The notes under the pieces are model-generated. The model did no database searches. It was given only the letters and a program-made list of their open reading frames with translations, and had not been told where the DNA came from. A stretch of DNA of 64,000 nt from Methanosarcina sp. UBA289 (GTDB lineage: Archaea; Halobacteriota; Methanosarcinia; Methanosarcinales; Methanosarcinaceae), in contig DAKJ01000017.1 of the NCBI GenBank assembly GCA_002496565.1, forward strand, positions 112,059-176,058, read 5' to 3'. The position numbers and the translations under genes are program-made. Positions 1 through 9,454 of the stretch are shown piece after piece (position 1 is the first letter of the stretch; the number at the start of each line of letters is the position of its first letter).

Positions 1-167
1 AAATCAATGAGAATTTCGGAACTAATTCATGATCCTAAAATCAATTGATAACTCCAAGATCAAGATTTAAATGTGATTTTGAGTTTTGGGATGAGTTTAA
101 ATTAATTTTTTTATTTTAATTTGTTCCAGTTTATTTCATCTTCTGTTCTTGTTTTAGTTCACAGTTT

Positions 168-3100
168 TCAGCCTCCCTTGCTCTCCTTTTCTCCATATCC
201 CCCACCACCTGGAGTTTCGATCACAAAAAACTCGCCAGACTTCAGCTCAACTTCAGCCTGGCCTTCAATTTCGAGAACACTGCCGTCCCTGCGGATAAGT
301 GCGTTTCTCCCGCATTTTCCAGGCATTCCGCCTTTGAGTCCGAAAGGTGGAAGTTTCCTATGGCTTGAAAGAATAGCAGCATTCATATCTTGCAGGAACC
401 TGAGTTTTCGGACAACCCCGTTTCCCCCTTTAAATTTGCCGTCTCCGCCGCTTCCTTCCCTGATGGAAAATTCCTCTAATAACACCGGAAACCTTGTCTC
501 AAGAATTTCAGGATCGGTAATCCTGGAATTGGTCATATGAGTGTGTACAGCATCCGTTCCTGAAAATCCCGAGCCTGCTCCCGAACCTCCGCAAACGGTC
601 TCATAATACTGCAAATCGGCATTTCCGAAGGTGAAATTATTCATCGTACCCTGGGAAGCCGCAAGCGTGCCAAGAGCTCCGAAAAGGGCATCAACAATGT
701 ATTGTGAGGTTTCAACGTTACCTGCAACAACAGCAGCAGGCGGTTCGGGCCTGAGTAGAGAACCTTTGGGAATAATAATCTCAAGCGGCCTCAGACAGCC
801 CGCGTTCAGGGGAATATCACTTTTTACAAGCGTTCTGAAAGCGTAAAGTACGGCAGCTATGCAAACCGATGCGGGAGCGTTGAAATTGTTTGAGAGCTGC
901 GGAGAAGTACCTGTAAAATCGATTCTGGCACCCCGGTTTTTGCGGTCGATTGTTACCTTCACTTTAATAACGTTTCCATCGTCGAGTGAATAGGTGAATT
1001 CCCCGTCTGTAAGCCTGTCAATGACTCTTCTGACTGCTTCTTCAGCGTTATCCTGCACGTGTTCCATGTAAGCTTCAACTGTTTCAAGGGAAAACTCTTC
1101 GATCATTCTGCGCAGTTCGAAAAGCCCCTTCTCATTTGCTGCGATCTGGGCGCGGATATCTGCAAGATTCTGTTCAGGGTTTCTTGCAGGATATTTTCCC
1201 GAGCCCAGCCAGGCTTTTAGCTTTTCTTCACAGAAGCGGCCTTGATTTACGATTTTCGTGCCCTCGCTCAGCACCCCTTCTTCCTCAATGCTCCTGCTGC
1301 CTGGAGGCATGGAGCCAGGACTGATTCCTCCTACATCGGCATGATGACCTCTGGAAGCCAGATAGAACAGGATTTCCCCTGAACTTCCGAACATGGGGGT
1401 AACAACTGTGATATCAGGAAGATGAGTTCCTCCATGATATGGGGAGTTGATCAAATATACATCTCCTATATGCATCTCCTTTAATTTCGTTTGGATAAGG
1501 GCTTTTACGCATTCACCCATTGAGCCCAGGTGCACAGGGATATGAGGGGCATTTGCTACTAGATTTCCTTCTCTGTCAAAAAGGGCACAGGAGAAATCCA
1601 GTCTCTCCTTTATGTTTACCGAGTGCGCTGTGTTCTGAAGGGTAAAACCCATCTGCTCGGCAACAGACATGAATCTGTTATTGAAAATCTCAAGCATTAC
1701 AGGATCAACATCGGTTCCTATAGCTCTAAGGGCTGAGAGTGGAATTTCTCGTTTAAGGAAAAGATGGTCGCGTTCAGTAATCGCGCCTTTCCAGTCGGGT
1801 TCGATGACAATAGTCGTGTTTTTCTCTATAAGCACCGCAGGTCCGCTTATACAAGTTCCGGGCTTAAGTTCCTCTCTCTGGAAAACCGGGGTCTCATGAA
1901 ACTCTCCATCGCTGTACATCTGCACAGTAGCGACAGGAGATAAGATCGGATTCTCTTCTATTTCTAGCAGAGGGTCCAGAACCCTTTCATTAATTCCTAT
2001 GGTTTCCACGGAAATGGCTTCAACAATCAGGGCTTTGCCTTCCATTATAAACCCGAAGCGCTTCCTGTGGTCTTTCTCAAAGTCTTTCCTGAGACCATCC
2101 TTGTCCGCAAAGTCGATAACAAGCTGCGTATCCGAGCCTGCATAACGCATATGCACCTTATAGAGTGCAGTAATTCGGGATTCCTTCATGCCCTGTTCGC
2201 GCATTAGCAGGCGGCCTTTGTGTTCAAGCCCAGAAAATACGGATTTCAAACTCTCTATTAATGCATCAGAGAGCTCGCTGCCAATATAACGTTCTTTTAT
2301 AAGCCTCTGGTCTGCGAGTCCCATGCCGTATGCTGAGAGCACGCCCGCATACGGATGAATGAAAATGCTTTTGATTCCAAGACTGTCTGCGACCCTGCAT
2401 GCATGCTGAGGAGCAGCGCCTCCGAAGCAGCAGAGGGTATATTCCTTTATGTTGTATCCCCTCTGGATTGAGATTTTCTTGATGGCATTGGCCATATTCT
2501 CAACCGCAACCGAAAGGAAGCCTTCGGATACCTGCTCAGGCGTCCGGATATTTCCTTCGTTTTTGCCTTTGCCTGAAACCCTTTCTGCAAGCTCTTCAAA
2601 TTTCCTGCGAACAAGTTCGGAATCAAGGGGCTGGTTTGCCTCGGGCCCAAAGATTCTTGGGAAAAATTCAGGCTGCAATTTTCCAAGCATGACATTGCAG
2701 TCAGTAACCGTAAGCGGCCCACCTTTTCGGTAACACGCCGGCCCAGGGTCCGAGCCTGCCGAATCCGGACCTACCCTGAACCTACCTCCCTCATAGTGAA
2801 GTATGGAACCTCCACCTGCTGCAACCGTATGAATACGCATCATAGGCGAACGCAGGCGCACTCCTGCAATCTCAGTTTCAAGGCTTCTCTCGTATTCCCC
2901 ACTGTACTGGGCTACATCCGTAGATGTGCCACCCATATCGAAAGTAATGATTTTTCTTGCTCCTGCCATTTCTGAGGTTGCAACTGCCCCAACGATTCCC
3001 CCAGCCGGCCCGGACAGGATACAGTCCTTGCCTTGAAAAGTTTCCGCATCCGTAAGCCCTCCGCTGGACTGCATGAACATAAGCCTGGGACTTCTTTTAA

Positions 3101-3941
3101 CTTTGTTCTCTTTTCCGTCCCCACTATCATTTTTTGTCCCATTTCCATTTTCTTTTTCTGTCCCATCTTCACTTTCTTTTTCTGCACCGTCTCCACTATC
3201 TGTTTCTGTCCTATCCCCGTTTTCTTTTCCTTCACTTTCATCTTCCAGAGATTTCTGTACCATATTAACGTACCTGCGGAGCACAGGAGAGAGATATGCA
3301 TCCACTACGGTTGTTTCCCCTCTACTTACTAGTTTTATTAACGGACTTGCCTGATGGGAGAGGGACACCTGCGTAAAACCGATTTCTCTGGCAAGCTTCC
3401 CGAGTTTGAGTTCATGCTCAGGGTACCTGTATGCATGCATAAGTACGATTGCAGCCGAACGAATTCCGGCTTCAAAAGCCGTTTCAAGCTCTTTTTTTGC
3501 GTTTTCAAGGTCAAGAGGTACAAGCTCTATTCCGTCGGCTCCGACCCTTCCAGAAACTTCAATAACTCTTTCATAAAGCTGCTCCGGAAGTTCGATCTTC
3601 TGAGCAAAAATATCCGGACGGTTCTGGTACCCGATTCTCAAAGCATCTCCGAACCCCCTGTTTATAACAAGCACAGTTCGTTCCCCTTTCCACTCAAGCA
3701 GAGCATTTGTGCCGACTGTTGTTCCCATTTTCACGGATTCTACGATTTCAGCAGGCAGGGGTTCATTTCCGGGCAGCCCGAGAATCTGCCGGATCCCGTG
3801 CATGGCTGCATCTTTATAGTGACATGGATCGTCGGAAAGAAGCTTGTACGTGATCAGTTTTCCATCAGGGCTGCGGGCTACGATATCAGTAAACGTGCCT
3901 CCGCGGTCTATCCAGAACTGCCATCCGGCTTTGGGGGACAT
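168..3941 (-). CDS. 5-oxoprolinase/hydantoinase, fused HyuA-HyuB type
   Basis: This 1257-residue protein joins both halves of the ATP-dependent hydantoinase/5-oxoprolinase family, which opens cyclic imides such as 5-oxoproline. The HyuA half (residues 1 to about 740) has the phosphate-binding DRGGTFTDI at 12-20, QSSGG near 291, GPAGG at 311 and FDMGGTSTDV near 336. The HyuB half begins near VDPVMLEIFNNRF and ends in the Gly-rich ETPGGGGYG. Many archaea encode the halves separately, so the fusion resembles the eukaryotic and bacterial OPLAH arrangement. Residues 231-284 are a Glu/Lys/Gly/Asp repeat insert that interrupts HyuA just before QSSGG and probably forms a surface loop. No good Shine-Dalgarno precedes the ATG, and the gene stands alone. 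Substrate is uncertain: oxoproline, hydantoin or N-methylhydantoin. Confidence 0.9.
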   Translation of the reverse strand: MSPKAGWQFWIDRGGTFTDIVARSPDGKLITYKLLSDDPCHYKDAAMHGIRQILGLPGNEPLPAEIVESVKMGTTVGTNALLEWKGERTVLVINRGFGDALRIGYQNRPDIFAQKIELPEQLYERVIEVSGRVGADGIELVPLDLENAKKELETAFEAGIRSAAIVLMHAYRYPEHELKLGKLAREIGFTQVSLSHQASPLIKLVSRGETTVVDAYLSPVLRRYVNMVQKSLEDESEGKENGDRTETDSGDGAEKESEDGTEKENGNGTKNDSGDGKENKVKRSPRLMFMQSSGGLTDAETFQGKDCILSGPAGGIVGAVATSEMAGARKIITFDMGGTSTDVAQYSGEYERSLETEIAGVRLRSPMMRIHTVAAGGGSILHYEGGRFRVGPDSAGSDPGPACYRKGGPLTVTDCNVMLGKLQPEFFPRIFGPEANQPLDSELVRRKFEELAERVSGKGKNEGNIRTPEQVSEGFLSVAVENMANAIKKISIQRGYNIKEYTLCCFGGAAPQHACRVADSLGIKSIFIHPYAGVLSAYGMGLADQRLIKERYIGSELSDALIESLKSVFSGLEHKGRLLMREQGMKESRITALYKVHMRYAGSDTQLVIDFADKDGLRKDFEKDHRKRFGFIMEGKALIVEAISVETIGINERVLDPLLEIEENPILSPVATVQMYSDGEFHETPVFQREELKPGTCISGPAVLIEKNTTIVIEPDWKGAITERDHLFLKREIPLSALRAIGTDVDPVMLEIFNNRFMSVAEQMGFTLQNTAHSVNIKERLDFSCALFDREGNLVANAPHIPVHLGSMGECVKALIQTKLKEMHIGDVYLINSPYHGGTHLPDITVVTPMFGSSGEILFYLASRGHHADVGGISPGSMPPGSRSIEEEGVLSEGTKIVNQGRFCEEKLKAWLGSGKYPARNPEQNLADIRAQIAANEKGLFELRRMIEEFSLETVEAYMEHVQDNAEEAVRRVIDRLTDGEFTYSLDDGNVIKVKVTIDRKNRGARIDFTGTSPQLSNNFNAPASVCIAAVLYAFRTLVKSDIPLNAGCLRPLEIIIPKGSLLRPEPPAAVVAGNVETSQYIVDALFGALGTLAASQGTMNNFTFGNADLQYYETVCGGSGAGSGFSGTDAVHTHMTNSRITDPEILETRFPVLLEEFSIREGSGGDGKFKGGNGVVRKLRFLQDMNAAILSSHRKLPPFGLKGGMPGKCGRNALIRRDGSVLEIEGQAEVELKSGEFFVIETPGGGGYGEKESKGG

Positions 3942-4228
3942 GAAGGGAATAATTGTAGAGGTGGTATTAATTGTTAATCAGGAGTTTGAGGTTTCAACCT
4001 GATTTCACTAAATTTGGAATTTATTTTTCAAAACGACTGCGAGAGATTTGTATTTTTGATAAGGAGATTCAAATAAAATAGAAAAGCTTTTGGAGTTAAA
4101 GTATAAAGAGAAAGAAAGCTTGGCAGAACTTATAATAAATTTGCCAAATGGCTTGCGATGCCTCAGGTTCCAGATTTATTTCTTGGGAAATAATTTGTTC
4201 TATTTTCACAGGTCGACATCAAAAATCT

Positions 4229-5089
4229 TCACCCAAGTTCAAAAGTCGTGACCCCGTAAACCTTTTCAAGGTTTATATCAGGTTCTTCCCGGCTGTACAT
4301 CCGGATAGTTTTGAACATTACAGTCATTCCATATTTATTGGCAATTTCCATTGCTTTTTTATTTGGTTCCGGAACATCCAGATATATGGCTTCATTCGAA
4401 GCAGAAGCCTTGAGAGCCAGGAAGATTTTCTCTGCTATTATCGGGTCATCTGCGAAAAGAGGGCCTATCTTGTATCCGTTCTGGCATTTCCTTATAACGC
4501 CGTATCCTTTTAGCTTTCCAGCTTCAACGGCTGCAAAGGCATAAGAATCAGGTTGTTTAATCCAGTTTTCCAGAAAAGTAGACCTTGGAGCTGGAAACAT
4601 TTCCCTGTCGTACTCCAGCAGGCTTTCAAACGGCACGTCTGAAATTTTCACAAGCCCATCCGGAACTTTTCCGCCACCTTTTCCTTCAAAACGCAGGTTG
4701 CTGTAAAAGGACTTGAACTTCATAAGTTCCTGGTACTTCTTTTCGTTTTCCACTACCCCATCAAGCCCGATATTCCTGTTTCCCAGATGTTCCAGGCATT
4801 TTTCAGTTAATTTAATCCCAACTCCTTTTTCCCTGAATTCGGGTTTAACCACATAGAGGCCAAGAAAACCGAAAGAATCATCATATGCGACAGCAGAGGC
4901 ACAACCTATGGGCTCTCCTTCAATTTCTGCAATAAAAAAACCGTCAGGATCGGTTTCGTAGAAAATTTCCCCGTCATAGATTCCAGGGTTCCATCCTTCG
5001 CCGGCTGCCATTTGGATAGCGAATTCGGCCTCATCGCGTTTCATTTTCCGAATCTTTAGCCCTTGGATCTCCATATGACTTTTTCTCAT
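4229..5089 (-). CDS. GNAT family N-acetyltransferase
   Basis: A 286-residue two-part protein. The N-terminal half is a GNAT fold that transfers acetyl from acetyl-CoA; the acetyl-CoA pyrophosphate loop is visible as REKGVG at residues 86-91, preceded by the beta-strand FLGLYVVKPEF. The C-terminal half (about 140-286) resembles the second domain of YitH-like tandem acetyltransferases. The substrate cannot be told. A TATA-like element on the minus strand at 5111-5120 lies about 26 bases upstream of the first ATG, so the message may be nearly leaderless. A second in-frame ATG five codons later (5074) is the alternative start. The gene is divergent from adenine deaminase, with 86 bases between the starts. 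Confidence 0.85.
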   Translation of the reverse strand: MRKSHMEIQGLKIRKMKRDEAEFAIQMAAGEGWNPGIYDGEIFYETDPDGFFIAEIEGEPIGCASAVAYDDSFGFLGLYVVKPEFREKGVGIKLTEKCLEHLGNRNIGLDGVVENEKKYQELMKFKSFYSNLRFEGKGGGKVPDGLVKISDVPFESLLEYDREMFPAPRSTFLENWIKQPDSYAFAAVEAGKLKGYGVIRKCQNGYKIGPLFADDPIIAEKIFLALKASASNEAIYLDVPEPNKKAMEIANKYGMTVMFKTIRMYSREEPDINLEKVYGVTTFELG

Positions 5090-5110
5090 GTATTATTGTA
5101 CTTTTGGATT

Positions 5111-5156
5111 CTATTTATATCTCATTCATCAACTTATTTGAAAAAATTTATAAATT
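5111..5156. promoter_or_regulatory. Divergent TATA boxes for GNAT gene and ade
   Basis: Two archaeal TATA-like elements sit back to back in the 86-base space. CTATTTATAT at 5111-5120 read on the minus strand serves the acetyltransferase. TTTATAAATT at about 5147-5156 read on the plus strand lies about 25 bases before the ade ATG and would give a very short leader. Confidence 0.5.
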
Positions 5157-5175
5157 TACCTTGCAATGAATCACC

Positions 5176-6843
5176 ATGCAAAAGTACCAGGGAATTATTG
5201 TTGATGCAGTTTCCAGGCGACAGTTCAAAGGTGAAATCACCGTTGAAAATGGGAAGATTCTCAGTATAGAGGAAAAGGAGCACGATAGTGAGCAGTATAT
5301 CCTTCCAGGGCTTGTAGACGCCCACGTGCATATTGAGAGTTCGATGACCGTGCCTTCGGTTTTTGCCCGGATGGCGGTTGCAAGAGGTACGGTTGCAGTA
5401 GTTAGCGACCCTCATGAGATTGCAAACGTTATGGGAGAAGAAGGCATTGATTATATGCTTGAGGATGCCAGAAAAGTGCCTCTGAAGGCCTTTTTCGGAG
5501 TACCCTCATGTGTACCGGCTACTCCTTTTGAATCCGCTGGGGCGGTGCTGGACGCAGAGGCTGTTGACCGATTGCTGGCAAGAGAAGACCTTCACTACCT
5601 TTCGGAGATGATGAACTTCCCGGGTGTGATCCTTGAATTCCCTGATGTAATGGCAAAACTGGAGTCCGCTAAAAAGTACGGCAAAGTTATAGATGGACAC
5701 GCTCCTGGTTTGAGGGGAGCCGACCTTCAGAAATACGTGTGTGCAGGAATTTCCACAGACCACGAATCTTTTACTTATGAAGAAGCAGTTGAGAAAATAA
5801 AGCTCGGTATGAAAATACTGATTCGAGAGGGAAGTTCAGCCCGGAATTTCGACACTATATACATTTTGATAGACGAATATCCCGAATCGGTTATGCTCTG
5901 CACCGACGACTCTCATCCTGATACTCTGATATATGAGGGGCATATCGACAAGCTTCTCAGGCGGGGACAGGAAAAAGGACTTGACATTTATAATCTCATA
6001 AGGGCAGCTGTGATCAATCCGGTGGAACACTATAGGCTTAACGTCGGGCTGCTGCGCGAGGGAGACCCTGCCGATTTTATTATTGTGGACGACATCAAGT
6101 CGTTCAATGTGCTGAAGACCTTTATTGACGGAAATTGTGTTTGCGATAACGGAAAAGTCCTTTTTTCAGTTGAAAAAACTCCTGCAAAAAACGTGTTCAA
6201 CCGAGGCAAAATTTCGATTGGTGATGTAAAACTGTTCTTGCCTGCTTCTGAAAATAACGAGGAACAGATGGAAAAACAGATGAAAAAAATCCGGGTAATA
6301 GTCGCTCAGGACGGAGAACTGGTCACAGGCCAGGAATTGGCCCTTCCAAAGATAGAAAAAGGAAATCTGGTTTCGGACACTGACCGGGATATTTTGAAAA
6401 TGGTTGTCCTGAGCAGGTATGCTGATGATCCTGTTCAGATTGGTTTCATAAAGAATATAGGCCTGAAAAATGGGGCTATTGCGAGCAGCATTGCCCACGA
6501 CAGTCATAATATTATTGCAGTCGGAGCAACGGATGAGGACATCGTTAGAGCTGTCAACAGATTGGTGGAAAATCGAGGAGGGATCGTTGTTGGGACCGCA
6601 GAAAATCTTCTTGATCTCCCACTGGAGGTTTCAGGTCTCATGAGCACTCTGGACGGAAAAGAAGTAGCTGCAAGGTACGAGCAGTTAAATGAAGAAGCTA
6701 GGAAGTTGGGAACTTCGCTTACGTCGCCTTTTATGACACTTTCATTTATGTCGCTTCTGGTAATTCCTGAACTCAAATTGAGTGATAAAGGCCTGTTCAA
6801 TGTGACAAAATTTGAATTTGTTGAGCTTTTTGCAGATGAATAA
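5176..6843 (+). CDS. ade: Adenine deaminase
   Basis: A 555-residue amidohydrolase that deaminates adenine to hypoxanthine in purine salvage. The metal-binding start of the barrel is GLVDAHVHIESSM (about residues 47-59). SDPHEIANV, LIREGSSARN and the CTDDSHPDTL motif follow in the usual order. The C-terminal adenine-deaminase domain carries SIAHDSHNI, another signature of this family. The length matches bacterial and archaeal Ade. There is no clear Shine-Dalgarno, and the TATA element about 25 bases upstream predicts a leaderless or near-leaderless message. A hairpin with a T-tract follows the stop codon. Confidence 0.95.
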   Translation: MQKYQGIIVDAVSRRQFKGEITVENGKILSIEEKEHDSEQYILPGLVDAHVHIESSMTVPSVFARMAVARGTVAVVSDPHEIANVMGEEGIDYMLEDARKVPLKAFFGVPSCVPATPFESAGAVLDAEAVDRLLAREDLHYLSEMMNFPGVILEFPDVMAKLESAKKYGKVIDGHAPGLRGADLQKYVCAGISTDHESFTYEEAVEKIKLGMKILIREGSSARNFDTIYILIDEYPESVMLCTDDSHPDTLIYEGHIDKLLRRGQEKGLDIYNLIRAAVINPVEHYRLNVGLLREGDPADFIIVDDIKSFNVLKTFIDGNCVCDNGKVLFSVEKTPAKNVFNRGKISIGDVKLFLPASENNEEQMEKQMKKIRVIVAQDGELVTGQELALPKIEKGNLVSDTDRDILKMVVLSRYADDPVQIGFIKNIGLKNGAIASSIAHDSHNIIAVGATDEDIVRAVNRLVENRGGIVVGTAENLLDLPLEVSGLMSTLDGKEVAARYEQLNEEARKLGTSLTSPFMTLSFMSLLVIPELKLSDKGLFNVTKFEFVELFADE

Positions 6844-6853
6844 GCAAAGATGC

Positions 6854-6891
6854 AGGCAGAAAGTCCTAGCAGGGAGATCTTCTGCCTTTTT
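6854..6891 (+). terminator. Hairpin and T-tract after ade
   Basis: AGGCAGAA at 6854-6861 pairs with TTCTGCCT at 6880-6887 around an 18-base loop and runs into a short T-tract. It begins about 10 bases after the ade stop codon. Confidence 0.55.
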
Positions 6892-7095
6892 CAATTATTT
6901 CCTCTGCTTTTTCAGTTATTTCTTTTACTTACTCAGCTATTTCGGTCCTTTGTTTATTTTCTTCACTGCATAAACGTCTACTAAATATCATTTTTAACAT
7001 TAATTTATCTTTTTAACATTAAACTTATTTTTCTATTGACTTTTTGCTTATATTAATATATGAGAAGGTGCAATAATAAATTGGGGTGAATTATT

Positions 7096-7266
7096 ATGCA
7101 CAAAAGCACGAAAATGGTGGGTTTTATCTTGGTAACAGCAGGGCTTGCTTATGCTATAAAAAAGATGATGCATAACAGAGAAGATTGCTCTGGTTGGCAT
7201 AAAATAAAAGTGGAAGATGAAAAAAGAACTGGTTCAAGGTATGGTTCCAATCCAGTTAAATACTAA
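7096..7266 (+). CDS. Small single-pass membrane protein (56 aa)
   Basis: A 56-residue reading frame with a strong ribosome-binding site (GGGGTGA, 7083-7089, six bases before the ATG). Residues 7-20 (MVGFILVTAGLAYA) form one short hydrophobic helix followed by IKK. The tail is polar with a single Cys (DCSGWHK) and ends SNPVKY. AT-rich promoter-like sequence lies upstream. I do not recognise the family. The strong Shine-Dalgarno and the membrane helix with positive charges on one side argue that it is expressed as a small membrane peptide. Confidence 0.6.
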   Translation: MHKSTKMVGFILVTAGLAYAIKKMMHNREDCSGWHKIKVEDEKRTGSRYGSNPVKY

Positions 7267-7473
7267 ATTAACATAATATATTTACTTTTACTTTTTTAAA
7301 ATCTATATATTTAGCATTTAGACTTAAATTTCATTGAGTAGCATAACTAAACATGTTTCTGTTTTTTGTAGAGAATCAGCATGTAAAGCAGCTTTGATTG
7401 AAATTACCTGAAGTACTAAGTTAAATAACAAAAGCGAGAAAACTTAGAGGAACTAATTGTTTTTTCTATTTTT

Positions 7474-8055
7474 TTAGTCTTGTCGATCCTTCTCTACAAT
7501 TTTTAAAACGTCAACGTTTGAAGTAGTCTGAATCAAAAAGAACTGCTTGCTCACAGAAGCAGTTTTCCTGGCTGCGGTTTCCATGCAGAGCATGAGAATT
7601 TTTACGGCATCCTGGAAAGTGCTTTTCTTCGTCCAGTTGTCCTTGAAGCATTTATTGGTTACCTGCTTCGTGAAATCATTTCCGAGAACTATCAGGTTGC
7701 TTCCCTTTGCGTGTGAGGTTAAGGTTATTTCGGAGTCCCTTAGCTCGGCAATAGCGTAATTTCCGGCTGAGGCATAAAGTCTTCTTTTCTTAACTACCCC
7801 GCCTTCAATTGAGGAGACTTCTCCTATTAAAATGCCGTCTCTCTCCGAGATTTTGCTCTTGCAGTCAGTGACCGTTATGCCGACCCCGAATTCTCGAACT
7901 TTTTTTGCGAGTTCGTCATCTGTGACAATTATCCCGCTGTAAAGCTCCTTTTCAAGCTTTTCCCTATCCGGCTTCTCTCCTTCAAATGTTATTTCACGCA
8001 GGTCTCCAGTCATTACTGCACCGTTTTTCCCAATAAAAGCTATAACAAGGGTCAT
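7474..8055 (-). CDS. DUF2121 family protein, possible proteasome-like Ntn fold
   Basis: A 193-residue methanogen protein that begins MTLVIAFIGKNGAVMTGDLRE, which resembles the start of DUF2121 proteins. The short beta-strand followed by a GxNGAVMTGD turn recalls the first hairpin of Ntn hydrolases such as proteasome subunits, and Thr2 would be exposed after Met removal. That link is inference; no catalytic role is shown. There is no signal peptide or membrane helix, so it should be cytoplasmic. AGGA lies about nine bases before the ATG. It is transcribed away from the ABC exporter operon and appears monocistronic. Confidence 0.65.
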   Translation of the reverse strand: MTLVIAFIGKNGAVMTGDLREITFEGEKPDREKLEKELYSGIIVTDDELAKKVREFGVGITVTDCKSKISERDGILIGEVSSIEGGVVKKRRLYASAGNYAIAELRDSEITLTSHAKGSNLIVLGNDFTKQVTNKCFKDNWTKKSTFQDAVKILMLCMETAARKTASVSKQFFLIQTTSNVDVLKIVEKDRQD

Positions 8056-8376
8056 TTTTCAGGTTCCTGTATTTTGATATTTCTCGTCTCTTAATATTTC
8101 TCACTTTGACTTAGTTCAGTTTTTGAGTAAGATTTATCATTGTACAAATTAATGTCTACTCCATAAAAAGCTATCAATTAAATATTACATAAACTCAAGA
8201 GCGGTTAATTATATCCAATAATAATTGACATTTTGATTTTATTAAAGGTCAACTATATACAATTTTCAGTTCCAGTCCTATTATATATGAAATTATTCTT
8301 TTTAGATCAAGCAGAAAGAATATAAATTTTTAAACAATCAATATATTTACATTTGTACGTCTTTCAGGAGAAAAAT
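8056..8376. other. Divergent intergenic region upstream of ABC exporter operon
   Basis: AT-rich promoter space between the DUF2121 gene and the ABC operon. TATA-like runs occur near 8280-8290 and 8340-8350 on the plus strand. No gene is seen. AGGAG at 8366-8370 is the ribosome-binding site of the ATPase gene and fixes its start at 8377. Confidence 0.4.
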
Positions 8377-9117
8377 ATGGAAAATATACTGATTACCTTT
8401 AGGAATGTCTGGAAAACTTATCAGATGGGGGAAGTCCAGGTCAATGCCCTGAAAGATGTGAACGTGAAATTCAAGAAGGGAGAATTCGCCGCAATAATCG
8501 GGCCCTCAGGAAGTGGGAAATCCACAATGATGAACCTAGTGGGCTGCCTTGATACTCCTACAAAAGGTGAAATTTTCCTTAAAGGCCGGAATATAGCCCG
8601 GCTTGAAGAATCAGACCTTGCGGCCCTGAGAGGTAAGACAATTGGGTTTGTTTTTCAGCAGTACAACCTTATTCCTGGTATGACTGCACTCGAAAACGTG
8701 CTTTTACCTCTTGAAATCCAGGAAATTGACGATCGAATGGCAGAAAAAAGGGCAAAGAAATTGCTTACACTTTTAGGGCTCTCGGATAAAATTCAGTACA
8801 AACCCTCTCAACTTTCAGGCGGACAGCAACAGAGAGTTTCGATTGCAAGAGCTCTGGCCTGTAACCCTGAGGTTATCCTCGCAGACGAGCCAACAGGGGC
8901 TCTGGATAGCGTTACCGGAAAAGAATTGCTGGCAATTCTATACAGGCTCTGGAAAGAGGAAGGTAAAACAATAGTTATGGTTACGCACGATCTGCACCTT
9001 GCAAGGTATGCAAGAAGGCACATCGAACTAAAGGATGGAAGAATCATCAGGGATGATGTGAATGAAGAAAAACTTGACCCAGAAACTCATCACGAGATAC
9101 CTGAAAGCGAAACCTGA
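8377..9117 (+). CDS. ABC transporter ATP-binding protein, MacB/LolD type
   Basis: ATPase subunit (246 residues) of an ABC-type exporter of the MacB/LolD class. Walker A is GPSGSGKST, the Q-loop is FVFQQYN, the signature is LSGGQQQRVSIARAL, Walker B is VILADEPTGALDS and the switch His lies in VTHD. A longer frame from a TTG at 8353 exists, but AGGAG six bases before the ATG at 8377 decides the start. It is followed by a membrane-anchored COG1361 protein and the permease in the same direction, so the three probably form one transport complex. The substrate is unknown. Confidence 0.93.
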   Translation: MENILITFRNVWKTYQMGEVQVNALKDVNVKFKKGEFAAIIGPSGSGKSTMMNLVGCLDTPTKGEIFLKGRNIARLEESDLAALRGKTIGFVFQQYNLIPGMTALENVLLPLEIQEIDDRMAEKRAKKLLTLLGLSDKIQYKPSQLSGGQQQRVSIARALACNPEVILADEPTGALDSVTGKELLAILYRLWKEEGKTIVMVTHDLHLARYARRHIELKDGRIIRDDVNEEKLDPETHHEIPESET

Positions 9118-9454
9118 AAGAAAAGCTATGGGGACGTTTTAATAAACAACTAAGATCATATCCAGACTAAGTCTTGGTTATTCATATTAATTCAAGATTA
9201 CTCAGATTAACTTTAACATATCATGACAAATTATGATCATTTAGACTAAAATATAATTATTAAGGCTAAATTTAGGTCATTTGAGATTATTTCAGGCTAT
9301 TTCAGTATAAACTGAGGTTATTTAAGATTATTTGATATTATTGGATCATTTCGTTAATCGGATTTATCTAAACTCTATTCGAACCATATATACCCGATAA
9401 AATCTTTTTGGACCTTCTTTAGAGGTATGAAATCAGTAAAATGAGGAATTTTAA
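9118..9454. other. AT-rich leader with degenerate repeats and TATA box
   Basis: A 337-base gap inside the exporter operon. From about 9170 to 9355 it consists of degenerate repeats of GATTATTT/TCATTTAGA-like words. CATATATAC at about 9385-9393 is a TATA candidate that would give the COG1361 and permease genes their own promoter. GAGG at 9443-9446 is the ribosome-binding site of the next gene. Confidence 0.45.

Noticed and set aside
3033..3354. Plus-strand frames rich in Phe, Ser and Pro over the hydantoinase gene
   Set aside because: They are the antisense of the Glu/Lys repeat insert and have no start signals; the minus-strand protein is clearly real.
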